A stretch of 64,000 bases of DNA from Parvibaculum sp002684405. Lineage in GTDB: Bacteria > Pseudomonadota > Alphaproteobacteria > Parvibaculales > Parvibaculaceae. The stretch covers positions 62,001 to 126,000 of the forward strand of contig OZ223206.1 of assembly GCA_965140395.1 (NCBI GenBank), in the 5' to 3' direction. This document shows positions 28,293 through 36,766 of this stretch, one piece after another. A program made the translations under genes and the position numbers. The notes below the pieces were generated by a model that was not told where the DNA came from, did not search any database, and saw only the letters and a list, made by a program, of their open reading frames with translations. The first letter of the stretch is position 1. The number at the start of each line of letters is the position of its first letter.

Positions 28293-29752
28293 ACATGGCC
28301 GAGGAATTCGTGGCTGAAGGGGTAGTAGTCCGCCGTCATGCCGTCCAGTGACGTCACGGCGCGCAGCGCGCAGACGTAATCGTAGGTGCGCTCGTCGCCC
28401 ATCACGCCCACGGTGCGCACGGGCAGCAGCACGGCGAAGGCCTGCCAGATCTCGTCATAGAGGCCGGCGGCCCGGATTTCCTCCAGATAGATCGTGTCCG
28501 CCTTGCGCAGGATTTCGAGCTTCTCGCCTGTGATCTCGCCCGGCACGCGGATGGCGAGCCCCGGCCCGGGGAAAGGATGCCGCCCGACGAATTGCTCCGG
28601 CAGGCCGAGTTCGCGGCCAAGCTCGCGCACCTCGTCCTTGAAGAGTTCGCGAAGCGGCTCCACCAGCTTCATGTTCATGCGTTCCGGCAGCCCGCCCACA
28701 TTGTGGTGGCTCTTGATGGTGACGGACGGCCCGCCCGCGAAGGACACGCTTTCGATCACATCCGGATAGAGCGTGCCCTGCGCCAGGAAGTCCGCGCCCC
28801 CCACCTTCTTCGCCTCGTCCTCGAAGACGTCGATGAAGGTGGAGCCGATGATCTTGCGCTTCTGTTCCGGGTCGGTCACGCCGTCGAGCTTGCCGAGGAA
28901 AAGTTCGCTCGCATCCACCGCCACGAGCGGAATGTTGTAATGATCGCGGAAGAGCGAGACGACCTCGGCGGACTCGCCCGCCCGCATCATGCCGGTATCC
29001 ACGAAGACGCATTGAAGCTGGTCGCCGATGGCCTCATGCAGCAGCACCGCGACGACGGAGCTGTCCACGCCGCCCGACAGGCCGCAAATGACGCGGCCCG
29101 AGCCCACCTGTTCGCGCACCTTGGTGATTTCGGTCTCGCGGAAGGCGGCCATGGTCCAGTCGCCCTTGCAGCCGCAAATGCGATGCGTGAAGTTCCACAG
29201 CATGTCGCGCCCGCGCGGCGTGTGGACGACTTCGGGGTGGAACTGCACGCCATAGAAGCGGCGTTCCTCATCCGCAATGGCTGCGAAGGGCGCGCCCCGG
29301 CTCTGGCCGATCACCTTGAAGCCCGGCGCGAGGCTCACCACACGGTCGCCATGGCTCATCCAGACGGGTTCCGTCTCGCCCTTCTGCACCACGCCCTCGA
29401 AGAGCGGGCTGTCCTCCAGCACCTCGATGGCGGCGCGGCCGAATTCGCGCTCGTCATGGCCTTCCACCTTGCCGCCCAGTTGCAGCGTCATGGTCTGCTG
29501 GCCGTAACAGATGCCCAGCACCGGCAGCCCCGCCTCGAACACGAATTGCGGCGCGCGGGGGCTGCCCTCCCGGCTGACGCTGGACGGGCTTCCCGACAGG
29601 ATCACGCCCTTCGGCCCGAAGCTCTCCCACATCTCCTCCACCTTGTTGAAGGGCACGATCTCGCTATAGACGCCGCTTTCGCGGATACGCCGGGCGATGA
29701 GCTGCGTCACCTGGCTGCCGAAATCGATGATGAGGATGCGGTCTTCGGTCAT
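28202..29752 (-). CDS. guaA: GMP synthase (glutamine-hydrolysing)
   Basis: Converts XMP to GMP with glutamine and ATP. From ATG 29752 the product is 516 residues and opens with MTEDRILIIDFGSQVTQLIARRIRE. The glutaminase nucleophile is Cys82 (LGICYGQQTM). The ATP-pyrophosphatase P-loop is VICGLSGGVDSSV, followed by the dimerisation domain with HPFPGPGLAIRVPGEI and a C-terminal GTIEWE. In-frame starts at 29758 and 29770 are alternatives. Its 3' end is duplicated at 26978-27068. With guaB two genes upstream it completes the IMP to GMP branch. Confidence 0.97.
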   Translation of the reverse strand: MTEDRILIIDFGSQVTQLIARRIRESGVYSEIVPFNKVEEMWESFGPKGVILSGSPSSVSREGSPRAPQFVFEAGLPVLGICYGQQTMTLQLGGKVEGHDEREFGRAAIEVLEDSPLFEGVVQKGETEPVWMSHGDRVVSLAPGFKVIGQSRGAPFAAIADEERRFYGVQFHPEVVHTPRGRDMLWNFTHRICGCKGDWTMAAFRETEITKVREQVGSGRVICGLSGGVDSSVVAVLLHEAIGDQLQCVFVDTGMMRAGESAEVVSLFRDHYNIPLVAVDASELFLGKLDGVTDPEQKRKIIGSTFIDVFEDEAKKVGGADFLAQGTLYPDVIESVSFAGGPSVTIKSHHNVGGLPERMNMKLVEPLRELFKDEVRELGRELGLPEQFVGRHPFPGPGLAIRVPGEITGEKLEILRKADTIYLEEIRAAGLYDEIWQAFAVLLPVRTVGVMGDERTYDYVCALRAVTSLDGMTADYYPFSHEFLGHVSTRIINEVRGINRVVYDVTSKPPGTIEWE

Positions 29753-29852
29753 AGGCATGTTCCGGGGCAATACGGGGGAAGGCAGATTATGGATGGCGAT
29801 AGACCATCATAGCGAAAAGGGGTCAAGGCGGCGCGGGGAGAGAGCACGGGGG

Positions 29853-31148
29853 TCAGGCCCTCCGCCGCAAAATGGAGACGAAAAAGCCGTCCGTGCCGCT
29901 GGTCGCCGGGCTGAGGCGCAGCGCGATGGCCGACAGGCTCGCCGGGCGCGGCGCGTCTTCCGGCCAGTGTTTCGTCCAGGGTTCCTCGGCGAAGCCCTCA
30001 TGGGCGGCGAGGAAGGCGGCCACCCGGTCCTCGTTTTCCGACGGCAGCAGCGAACAGGTGATATAGACGAGCCGCCCGCCCGGCTTCACCAGCGGGGCCG
30101 CGCGCTCCAGCACTTCCGCCTGCGCCGCGCGGTAGCCGGCGAGCTTTTCCGTCGTCAGCCGCCAGCGGGCATCCGGGCTGCGCCGCCACGCCCCCGTGCC
30201 GGAACAGGGCGCATCCACGAGAACGAGGTCGGCCCGGCCCGCGAGCGCGGCAAGGTCCGGGTCCTCTTCGCCCGGCGTCCAGGGGTGGAGCGGCATCGTC
30301 TGGATGTTGCGGCAGCCCGCGCGCTGCGCCCGGGGCATGAGCGCTTTCAGGCGTCGCGCCTCCAGATCGCAGGCGAAGATCTGGCCGTGGTTTTCCATCG
30401 TGGCGGCCAGCGCCAGCGACTTGCCGCCACCGCCCGCGCAGAGATCGACGACCTGCTCGCCCGGTTTCGCGCCCGCCAGCAGGCAGGCCAGTTGCGAGCC
30501 TTCATCCTGAATCTCAACAAGCCCGTCCTTGAAGGGTTTCAGCGCGGGCAGATTGGTTTTCTTCAAAAGCCTTATAGACCAGGGGGATAGCCCCCCTTCC
30601 TCGACCTCGGCGCCAGCCTCTTTCAGCGCCGCCATCACGTCTTCGCGCGATGCTTTAAGCGTGTTGGCGCGCAGATCCGTCGGCGCGCGATCCATCAGCG
30701 CGGCCAGTTCCGGCTCCAGCCGTTCGCCGAACGCGTCCTGAAATTCCGGGTGCAGCCATTCGGGATAGTTGAGGCGGATATGGGGGGCGATTTCCGGTCC
30801 CGGCAGCGCGGCCGCTTTCAGCGCGGCGGCTTCCTCTTCGGTGGCGGGTGCGGGATCGTGCTTCTCGCCGGTCATCAGGGCAAGCACGGCATCGGCCCCC
30901 TCGCCCGCGCGCAGCGTCAGCCAGCCCATCGCCATCAGCCGCGGTGCATCGTCTCCCACCGCATGGGCCAGTTCCGCCTTGTGGCGCAGCACGCCATAGA
31001 CGATGGCGCTCACCGCCGCCCGGTCCTTCGACCCGGCATAGCGGCTTGCCCGTGCCCAGTTCTCGAAGATGCGGTCCGCCGGCGTCTCGCTGCGGAAAAT
31101 ATCGACCAGAATATCGATAGCGGCGGAGAGCCGCGCGCCGGGGGTCAT
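29853..31148 (-). CDS. rsmB: RsmB/NOP-family rRNA (cytosine-C5) methyltransferase
   Basis: A 431-residue SAM-dependent RNA methyltransferase. An N-terminal NusB-like helical domain (AAIDILVDIFRSETPADRIFENWARASRYAGSKDRAAVSAIVYGVLRHK) is followed by the Rossmann domain: motif I VVDLCAGGGGKSLALA, motif IV VDAPCSGTGAWRR and motif VI VYITCSLLPSENED with both catalytic cysteines. The RsmB assignment (16S C967) rests on this architecture, but several paralogues share it. It lies between guaA and guaB on the same strand, as in many alphaproteobacteria. Confidence 0.88.
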   Translation of the reverse strand: MTPGARLSAAIDILVDIFRSETPADRIFENWARASRYAGSKDRAAVSAIVYGVLRHKAELAHAVGDDAPRLMAMGWLTLRAGEGADAVLALMTGEKHDPAPATEEEAAALKAAALPGPEIAPHIRLNYPEWLHPEFQDAFGERLEPELAALMDRAPTDLRANTLKASREDVMAALKEAGAEVEEGGLSPWSIRLLKKTNLPALKPFKDGLVEIQDEGSQLACLLAGAKPGEQVVDLCAGGGGKSLALAATMENHGQIFACDLEARRLKALMPRAQRAGCRNIQTMPLHPWTPGEEDPDLAALAGRADLVLVDAPCSGTGAWRRSPDARWRLTTEKLAGYRAAQAEVLERAAPLVKPGGRLVYITCSLLPSENEDRVAAFLAAHEGFAEEPWTKHWPEDAPRPASLSAIALRLSPATSGTDGFFVSILRRRA

Positions 31149-31171
31149 GACCTATATGGCTTTCGGGTCTC

Positions 31172-32641
31172 TCAGAGGCTGCTGCCGCCGGGATAGTTGG
31201 GGGCTTCGCGGGTGATCGTCACGTCATGGACATGGCTTTCACGCAGCGAGGCCGACGAGATGCGGACGAATTCGGCCCGCTCCTGGAAATCCTTGATGGA
31301 GGCCGAGCCGGTATAGCCCATGGCCGCGCGCAGGCCGCCGACCAGCTGATGGATCACCGTGCCGACCGGGCCCTTATAGGCGACCTGGCCTTCGATGCCT
31401 TCCGGCACCAGCTTCAGCGTGTCCTTCACGTCCTGCTGGAAATAGCGGTCGGCGGAGCCCACCGCCATGGCGCCCACCGAGCCCATGCCGCGATAGGCCT
31501 TGTAGCTGCGGCCCTGATAGAGGAAGACCTCGCCCGGGCTTTCCTCGGTACCCGCGAAGAGCGACCCCAGCATGGCGCATTCCGCGCCCGCCGCGATGGC
31601 CTTGGCCAGATCGCCGGAAAACTTGATGCCGCCATCGGCGATGACCGGCGTGTCGTTTTTTTGCGCCGCTTCCACCGCATCCATGATGGCGGTGAGCTGG
31701 GGCACGCCGACCCCGGCCACGATGCGCGTGGTGCAGATGGAGCCCGGCCCGATGCCGACCTTCACCGCGTCGGCGCCCGCGTCGATCAGCGATTTCGCGC
31801 CGTCGCCGGTCGCCACATTGCCGGCAATCACCTGCGTGGAATTGGAGAGCTTCTTGATCCGCTCCACCGCCTCGGCCACGCGGGCGGAATGGCCATGCGC
31901 GGTATCGACCACGATCACATCCGCGCCGCCGTCGATCAGCGCGGCGGAGCGCTCATAGCCCTCGTCGCCCACCGTGGTGGCGGCGGCGACCCGCAGGCGG
32001 CCCTGCCCGTCCTTGGCCGCATTGGGGTGAAGCTGGGCCTTCTCGATATCCTTCACCGTGATGAGGCCGACGCAACGATAGGCGTCGTCCACCACCAGCA
32101 GCTTTTCGATGCGGTGCCTGTGGAGAAGCTTCTTCGCCTCGTCCTGGCTCACCCCGTCATTCACCGTGATGAGGTTTTCCTTCGTCATCAGGTTGCGGAC
32201 GGGCTCGATCATATTGCTGGCAAAGCGCACGTCGCGGTTGGTGAGAATGCCGACGAGCTTGCCCGTTTCCGGCTCCACGACCGGGATGCCGGAAATCCGG
32301 TTGCGCTCCATCAGGTCCAGCGCTTCGGCCAGCGTCGAATCCGGGCCGATGGTGACGGGGTTCACCACCATGCCGCTTTCGAACTTCTTCACCTGGCGGA
32401 CCTGCTCGGCCTGCGCCTCGATGGTCATGTTGCGGTGGAGGACGCCCATGCCGCCGGCCTGCGCCATGGCGATGGCCAGCCGCGCTTCGGTAACCGTGTC
32501 CATCGCCGAGGAGATGATCGGGATACCGAGCTGGATGGATTTGGTAAGGCGGGTGCGGGTTTCCGCCTGGCTGGGCATGACCGTCGATGCCGCTGGCAAC
32601 AGCAGAACATCATCGAACGTCAGAGCATCGCGGATTTTCAT
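31172..32641 (-). CDS. guaB: inosine-5'-monophosphate dehydrogenase
   Basis: Oxidises IMP to XMP with NAD, the first step toward GMP. The 489-residue protein has the N-terminal barrel strand (TFDDVLLLPAAS), two CBS domains at about 92-205, and the catalytic loop GPGSICTTRIV with Cys303. The active-site flap lies near residues 395-425 (SYKAYRGMGSVGAM), and the potassium-site region follows the loop. The ATG at 32641 has AGGAGG upstream. The guaB-rsmB gap is 23 bases, consistent with one transcript running guaB-rsmB-guaA. Confidence 0.97.
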   Translation of the reverse strand: MKIRDALTFDDVLLLPAASTVMPSQAETRTRLTKSIQLGIPIISSAMDTVTEARLAIAMAQAGGMGVLHRNMTIEAQAEQVRQVKKFESGMVVNPVTIGPDSTLAEALDLMERNRISGIPVVEPETGKLVGILTNRDVRFASNMIEPVRNLMTKENLITVNDGVSQDEAKKLLHRHRIEKLLVVDDAYRCVGLITVKDIEKAQLHPNAAKDGQGRLRVAAATTVGDEGYERSAALIDGGADVIVVDTAHGHSARVAEAVERIKKLSNSTQVIAGNVATGDGAKSLIDAGADAVKVGIGPGSICTTRIVAGVGVPQLTAIMDAVEAAQKNDTPVIADGGIKFSGDLAKAIAAGAECAMLGSLFAGTEESPGEVFLYQGRSYKAYRGMGSVGAMAVGSADRYFQQDVKDTLKLVPEGIEGQVAYKGPVGTVIHQLVGGLRAAMGYTGSASIKDFQERAEFVRISSASLRESHVHDVTITREAPNYPGGSSL

Positions 32642-32805
32642 GCCAACCTCCTGTCGGGGGGCCGTTTTCCCAAATGAAAAACGAGCCTGCCTGCCTTGTG
32701 TTGGCGCTGGTTCTTAACACCGAAGCGGGGATATGCAAAGCGCTTCTCGCCGCAATGCGGCATGACATTCACGTAAAGGGCAAAAGCCGGGCGGAGGCCT
32801 CGGAA
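32642..32805. other. intergenic region upstream of guaB
   Basis: About 160 bases between rlmE and guaB. Apart from the guaB ribosome site (GGAGG close to 32650) no clear promoter, terminator or operator was recognised. Confidence 0.5.
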
Positions 32806-33549
32806 TCAGGCCTCTTCTGCCTCATCCGCACCCTCTCCCCGGCCCTTGAAGCCGGTCGCCAGCACATACATTTCCGACGAATCGGCGCGGCTGGCCTTGG
32901 GTTTCACGTGCCGCACGACCTTGAAATGCTGCTTCAGGAAGGCCAGAAGCTCGTTTTCCGTGCCGCCCCGGAACACCTTGGCGATGAAGGCGCCGTCCTC
33001 GTTCAGCACCTCGATGGCGAAATGGGCCGCCGCCTCGCACAGCGCCATGATCTTCAGATGGTCGGTCTGCTTGTGGCCGGTCGTATTGGCCGCCATGTCC
33101 GACATCACGACATCGGGCAGGCCGCCCAGCTCCTGGATCAGGCGCTCATCCGCGCCCTCTTCCAGAAAATCCATCTGCAGGATGGTGGAGCCCGGCACCG
33201 GCTCCACTTCCAGAAGGTCGATGCCGACCACGGCCCCTTGCGCCTTGCCGGGCTTTGTCCCTTCTCCGGTCGGCGCTTTCACGCGCTCCACCGCCACCTG
33301 GCACCAGCCGCCCGGCGCCGCGCCGAGGTCCACCACGCGCTGGCCGGGTTTCAGCACGTGAAACTTGTCGTCCATTTCGGTCAGCTTGTAGGCGGCGCGC
33401 GAGCGCAAGCCGTCGCGCTTGGCGGCCTGCACGTAAGGGTCGTTCAACTGGCGCTGCAACCAGCGCGTCGATGAGGTCTTGCGGCGTTTCGCGGTTTTCA
33501 CCCGCACCTTCAGACTGCGGGCGCCGCTGCCCTTCTTTTTCTCGACCAT
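32806..33549 (-). CDS. rlmE: 23S rRNA 2'-O-ribose methyltransferase RlmE/FtsJ
   Basis: Methylates the ribose of a uridine in the 23S A-loop (U2552 in E. coli). The 247-residue product has the FtsJ layout: RSRAAYKLTEMD (catalytic Lys), SAM motif VVDLGAAPGGWCQVA, the SDMA motif VVMSDMAANTTGHK with catalytic Asp, the third catalytic Lys in AFIAKVFRGG, and SSEMYVLATGFK with the Glu. A basic N-terminal extension of about 30 residues (KKKGSGARSLKVRVKTAKRRKTS) is longer than in E. coli. The ATG overlaps the ppx stop by one base (TAATG). Confidence 0.95.
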   Translation of the reverse strand: MVEKKKGSGARSLKVRVKTAKRRKTSSTRWLQRQLNDPYVQAAKRDGLRSRAAYKLTEMDDKFHVLKPGQRVVDLGAAPGGWCQVAVERVKAPTGEGTKPGKAQGAVVGIDLLEVEPVPGSTILQMDFLEEGADERLIQELGGLPDVVMSDMAANTTGHKQTDHLKIMALCEAAAHFAIEVLNEDGAFIAKVFRGGTENELLAFLKQHFKVVRHVKPKASRADSSEMYVLATGFKGRGEGADEAEEA

Positions 33550-35000
33550 TACTCGCTACTCGCTTCCGTCGCATTCGCTGCCGGGCCCTGCTGCCGGTTC
33601 GCCTTCTGCTTGCGCCGCCGTCGCCTGCGCCGTCGCCGCGCCTTCGATGCATCGGCGTCCATCATGGAGAGCAATATGCCCTCCCTGAGGCCCCGGTCGG
33701 CAACGCGCAGGCGCTGGCTCGGCCAGGCTTCGGCAATCGCCTCGAAGATGGCGCAGCCCGCCAGAACGAGATCGGCCCGTTCCTCGCCGACGCAAGGATG
33801 CCCGGCACGGCTGTCATAATCCATCGCGATCAGGTCGCGCGTCACCCGGTGCACATCGCCCGGCGACAGCCAGATCCCGTCCACCACCGTGCGGTCATAT
33901 CGTTTGAGGTCCAGCATGACGCCCGCGATGGTGGTCACGGTGCCGGACGTGCCGAGAAGGTGGAAAGGCGGCATCGCCCCGTTGCGGGCTTCTTCATGCC
34001 AGTCCGCCATGCGCGCCGCGAAGGGCTCGAGATGGCCTGCGACCTCCTCGACCATCTGCCGGTAGACATCCTCCGACACGTCCTCGCCGCCATATTTTTC
34101 GGCCAGCGTCACCACCCCATGGGGCAGCGATATCCAGTCCGCAATCCGCGGGCGCGCAGGCGCCGCGCCGTCATCGCCGGGCCGCTCGATCTCGACCCAG
34201 ATGAGTTCGGTCGAGCCGCCGCCAATATCGAAGACGAGCGCCGCCTCGCAATCGCGGTCGAGCAGCGGCGCGCAGCCGGCCAGGGCCAGCCGCGCCTCAT
34301 CCTCGGTCGAGACGATTTCGAGCGAGAGCCCCGCTTCCCTTTTCACCCGCTTGATGAAATCCGGGCCGTTATCCGCCGCGCGGCAGGCCGCCGTCGCAAT
34401 GGCGCGCGCCCGGCCGACGCCGCGCCGCTCCATCTTTTCCGCGCAGATGCGCAGCGCTTCCACCGCCCGGTCCATGGCCTGATCGCTCAGACAGCCATTG
34501 GCGGCCACGCCCTCGCCCAGCCGGACGATGCGCGAGAAGGCGTCCACCACCTTGAAGCCGTCGGACGTGCGCCGGGCGATCAGCAGGCGGCAATTATTGG
34601 TGCCGAGATCGAGCGCGGCGTAGAGCTTTTCCCGGCCGCCGGCCGCCCCTCGAGTCCCCGGCGCACCGCGCCTGTTCCGGCGCCGCTTTCGGCGGGCCGT
34701 GCGCGATTTCGTCTCGCTGTCGCCGGTATCGGATTTGCTGTCGGTCTTGCCGCTCTCGGACGCGGCATTCCCGGGCGCGGCTGTCCCGGATGCGGCGGCC
34801 ATGGCAGCCTTACCGCCGCGGCCACGCTTTCCCCGGCGCTTGCGACGGCGCGCGGGCGCGGTTCCTGTGTCTTTTCGGGCGGCATCCCCGCCTGCCTGTC
34901 CGCCCTCGGCCCCATCGGGACCGGGATGGAAGGATGGCACGGATTGCCCGGCGGCGGGACGTGATGCGCCCCTTGCACCGCCTTCATCGTCGTGTTGCAC
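33549..35000 (-). CDS. Ppx/GppA-family phosphatase with basic tails, GTG start
   Basis: Exopolyphosphatase or pppGpp phosphatase of the ASKHA fold. The GTG at 35000 has AAGGA five bases upstream and gives 483 residues. The core is typical: AALDLGTNNCRLLIAR (phosphate 1), VFDIGGGSTEL (phosphate 2) and LLGTSGTVTTIAG. About 120 residues of Arg/Lys/Ala/Gly-rich low complexity (RRRKRRGKRGRGGK, ARRKRRRNRRG) precede the core. The C-terminus carries a run of nine arginines and KQKANRQQ. The tails suggest RNA or polyphosphate binding (inference). Coupled to rlmE. Confidence 0.87.
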   Translation of the reverse strand: MQHDDEGGARGASRPAAGQSVPSFHPGPDGAEGGQAGGDAARKDTGTAPARRRKRRGKRGRGGKAAMAAASGTAAPGNAASESGKTDSKSDTGDSETKSRTARRKRRRNRRGAPGTRGAAGGREKLYAALDLGTNNCRLLIARRTSDGFKVVDAFSRIVRLGEGVAANGCLSDQAMDRAVEALRICAEKMERRGVGRARAIATAACRAADNGPDFIKRVKREAGLSLEIVSTEDEARLALAGCAPLLDRDCEAALVFDIGGGSTELIWVEIERPGDDGAAPARPRIADWISLPHGVVTLAEKYGGEDVSEDVYRQMVEEVAGHLEPFAARMADWHEEARNGAMPPFHLLGTSGTVTTIAGVMLDLKRYDRTVVDGIWLSPGDVHRVTRDLIAMDYDSRAGHPCVGEERADLVLAGCAIFEAIAEAWPSQRLRVADRGLREGILLSMMDADASKARRRRRRRRRKQKANRQQGPAANATEASSE

Positions 35001-35156
35001 GCGATCCTTAAAATCCGGGAAGCAGCAGTACCGGCGCCCCCTCACAAGGCCCCGATCGCGCTTCGAACACCGGATTCCCTCTGTTCTCAGTTGAGGCAAG
35101 TCTAGCAGCTTGGGGAAAGCGGTAAAGCGAAGCGTTCTGAGCCTGGGAAGAAGGCT

Positions 35157-35230
35157 TGGCTGGGGGACTAGGATTCGAACCTAGACTGGCGGAGTCAGAG
35201 TCCGCTGTCCTACCATTAGACGATCCCCCA
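35157..35230 (-). tRNA. tRNA-Gln (anticodon CTG)
   Basis: On the minus strand the acceptor stem is TGGGGGA (from 35230) pairing with TCCCCCA, followed by discriminator G and an encoded CCA (35159-35157). The D-arm has CTAATGGTAG, the anticodon arm is GCGGA-CTCTGAC-TCCGC with anticodon CTG, and the T-arm is CTAGG-TTCGAAT-CCTAG. CTG reads CAG, so the tRNA is glutamine. No variable-arm extension, 74 nt. Confidence 0.97.
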
Positions 35231-35428
35231 AGAGCCTGAGCCGGCCGGGCTTTTATGCCCGGATACGGTAAAAATACCGCAAATGGCGCCGTGACCGGCA
35301 CTTGGTGCGCGAAACGCGGGAATCCCGCGTCGCGAGGCCCGGAACTTATGCGCAAGGGTCCGCTTTCGTCAACTCCCCCAACCCGCAAACAGGGCGGAAA
35401 TCCGGCCCTGCGGGCTAAATCACCATAA
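35231..35428. other. intergenic region with two small hairpins
   Basis: Between tRNA-Gln and the FNR-type site. CCGGGC/GCCCGG (35245-35262) and CGGTA/TACCG (35265-35278) form adjacent hairpins just upstream of the tRNA. No gene seen. Confidence 0.5.
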
Positions 35429-35442
35429 ATGATCCAGATCAA
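35429..35442 (+). promoter_or_regulatory. FNR/FixK-type operator
   Basis: ATGATCCAGATCAA matches the consensus TTGAT-N4-ATCAA except for the first base. Its centre (35435.5) is 41.5 bases before an A at 35477, the class II activator position. A -10-like CATTAT (35464-35469) lies at the correct place in between. FnrL/FixK are the usual alphaproteobacterial users of such sites; the gene for the regulator is not in this window. Confidence 0.6.
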
Positions 35443-35476
35443 GGCGCCCGCGCGTCCGGCGGGCATTATGGATGCC

Positions 35477-35612
35477 ATAACAACGGGCGGTACCACGTAG
35501 GCAAGCCGCTTCAGTTGTCCCCACTGCGCGATACCGGTGTCCCCCCCCCCTCACCTCCCTCTCGCAGCCAGTGGTATCTCAAGGGAGCCCCGAAAGGGCT
35601 CCCTCTTCTTTT
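35477..35612 (+). ncRNA. predicted small RNA with C-rich anti-Shine-Dalgarno loop
   Basis: A transcript of about 136 nt is predicted from the class II FNR site and CATTAT at one end and a strong intrinsic terminator at the other (35583-35612), with no ORF of note between. GATACC (35530-35535) pairs with GGTATC (35573-35578), enclosing a loop with ten consecutive C (35541-35550) then TCACCTCCCTCTC, able to pair with GGAGG-type ribosome sites. CCACTG (35521-35526) with CAGTGG (35569-35574) is an alternative pairing. Similar C/U-rich loops are known in alphaproteobacterial sRNAs; no homologue is claimed. Confidence 0.5.
35583..35612 (+). terminator. intrinsic terminator of the predicted sRNA
   Basis: GGGAGCCC (35583-35590), loop CGAAA, GGGCTCCC (35596-35603), then TCTTCTTTT. 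No protein gene lies upstream on the plus strand, so the terminator needs an RNA gene to explain it. On the minus strand there is no T-run after the stem. Confidence 0.8.
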
Positions 35613-35779
35613 GGCGGCTGCCCCTTTGCATGCGGCCTTCCCCCCCCCTAATTCCGGGCCTCTCTCCCGGCCCCCATCCCGGCCCCCTTCCCGCCATTGC
35701 GACGACCGGACGCGGGCGCGCCCACTTGGCATTTTAGGCGGCAGGGATTAGCACCCTTGGATATGCTTCAAGGATGCGA

Positions 35780-36766
35780 ATGGTGACGACCGCTCTCCAG
35801 AAGGCGCTGCCGCGCCAGACTTCCCTTCCGTTCATGGACGGCGCGGTTTATCTGCTGCTGGCCGTGACGAGCGTCGCTTTGTGGTGGCTCTGCCGCAATG
35901 TACCCACGCTGCTGCCCGTCTGGGCGCCGTGGGATTTCTATCCGCTGGAATTCATCTCCTTCTGGCTGGCGCTCTGGTGGTTCGTTCGCGGGCTGCACCT
36001 CTCCTCGCCCGAGGACCGTCCGGCGACATGGCGCATCGCCTGTTTCGTTGGCGGCCTTGCCATCACCTATGCCGTGCTGATGACGCGCTACGACTATCTC
36101 GCGCAGCACATGTTTTTCCTCAATCGCGTCCAGCACATCGTCATGCATCATCTGGGGCCGATGCTGATCGTGCTCGGCTGGCCGGGGCAGACGATCCTGC
36201 GCGGCATGCCGGAACCGCTCGCGCGGCTTTGCCGCGCGCACTGGCTGCGGCGCGTGATGCATGTCGTCCAGCAGCCGGCGCTCGCCGCCTTCCTCTTCGT
36301 CGGCCTCATCTATCTCTGGCTGATCCCGGACGTTCATTTCCGGGTGATGGTCGATCCCCGGCTCTACTCCATCATGAACTGGTCCATGGTGGTGGACGGG
36401 ATCCTGTTCTGGAGCCTGATCTTCGATCCGCGCCCCTCGCCGCCTGCCCGCCTGGGGTTCCTGGCGCGAAGCGGTATTCTGATGGGGGTGATGTTCCCGC
36501 AAATCCTGATCGGGGCCTTCATCACCTTTTCGACGAAGGACCTCTATGAGTTCTATCACTGGTGCGGGCGCATCTATCCCTCGATCGACGCCATGGCGGA
36601 TCAGACCTATGGCGGGCTGATCGTGTGGATTCCGGGTGCCATGATGAGCGCCGTCGGGTTATTGCTTGTGCTGAATTTCATGCGCCTCGCGGAAGAAGAG
36701 GCAGAAAGCGAGAATGAGGATGAAACATCTCCTGCGATCAACGCGGCAAGCTGGACTGGCATGTAG
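35780..36766 (+). CDS. ctaG: cytochrome c oxidase assembly factor, caa3_CtaG family
   Basis: A polytopic membrane protein (about seven TM segments, 328 residues) of the caa3_CtaG family, linked to copper insertion into haem-copper oxidases. It carries histidine-bearing TM segments: FFLNRVQHIVMHHLGPMLIVLGWPG (HxxMHH), IPDVHFRVMVDPRLYSIMNWSMVVDGILFW and YEFYHWCGRIYPSIDAMADQTYGGLIVWIPG. The ATG at 35780 has AAGGA five bases upstream; the ATG at 35774 overlaps that site. It overlaps pcuAC by about 50 bases in another frame. This is a different family from the Cox11-type CtaG. Confidence 0.88.
   Translation: MVTTALQKALPRQTSLPFMDGAVYLLLAVTSVALWWLCRNVPTLLPVWAPWDFYPLEFISFWLALWWFVRGLHLSSPEDRPATWRIACFVGGLAITYAVLMTRYDYLAQHMFFLNRVQHIVMHHLGPMLIVLGWPGQTILRGMPEPLARLCRAHWLRRVMHVVQQPALAAFLFVGLIYLWLIPDVHFRVMVDPRLYSIMNWSMVVDGILFWSLIFDPRPSPPARLGFLARSGILMGVMFPQILIGAFITFSTKDLYEFYHWCGRIYPSIDAMADQTYGGLIVWIPGAMMSAVGLLLVLNFMRLAEEEAESENEDETSPAINAASWTGM

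Noticed and set aside
31226..32677. 483-codon open frame antisense to guaB
   Set aside because: Overlaps guaB completely on the other strand; composition typical of a shadow frame.
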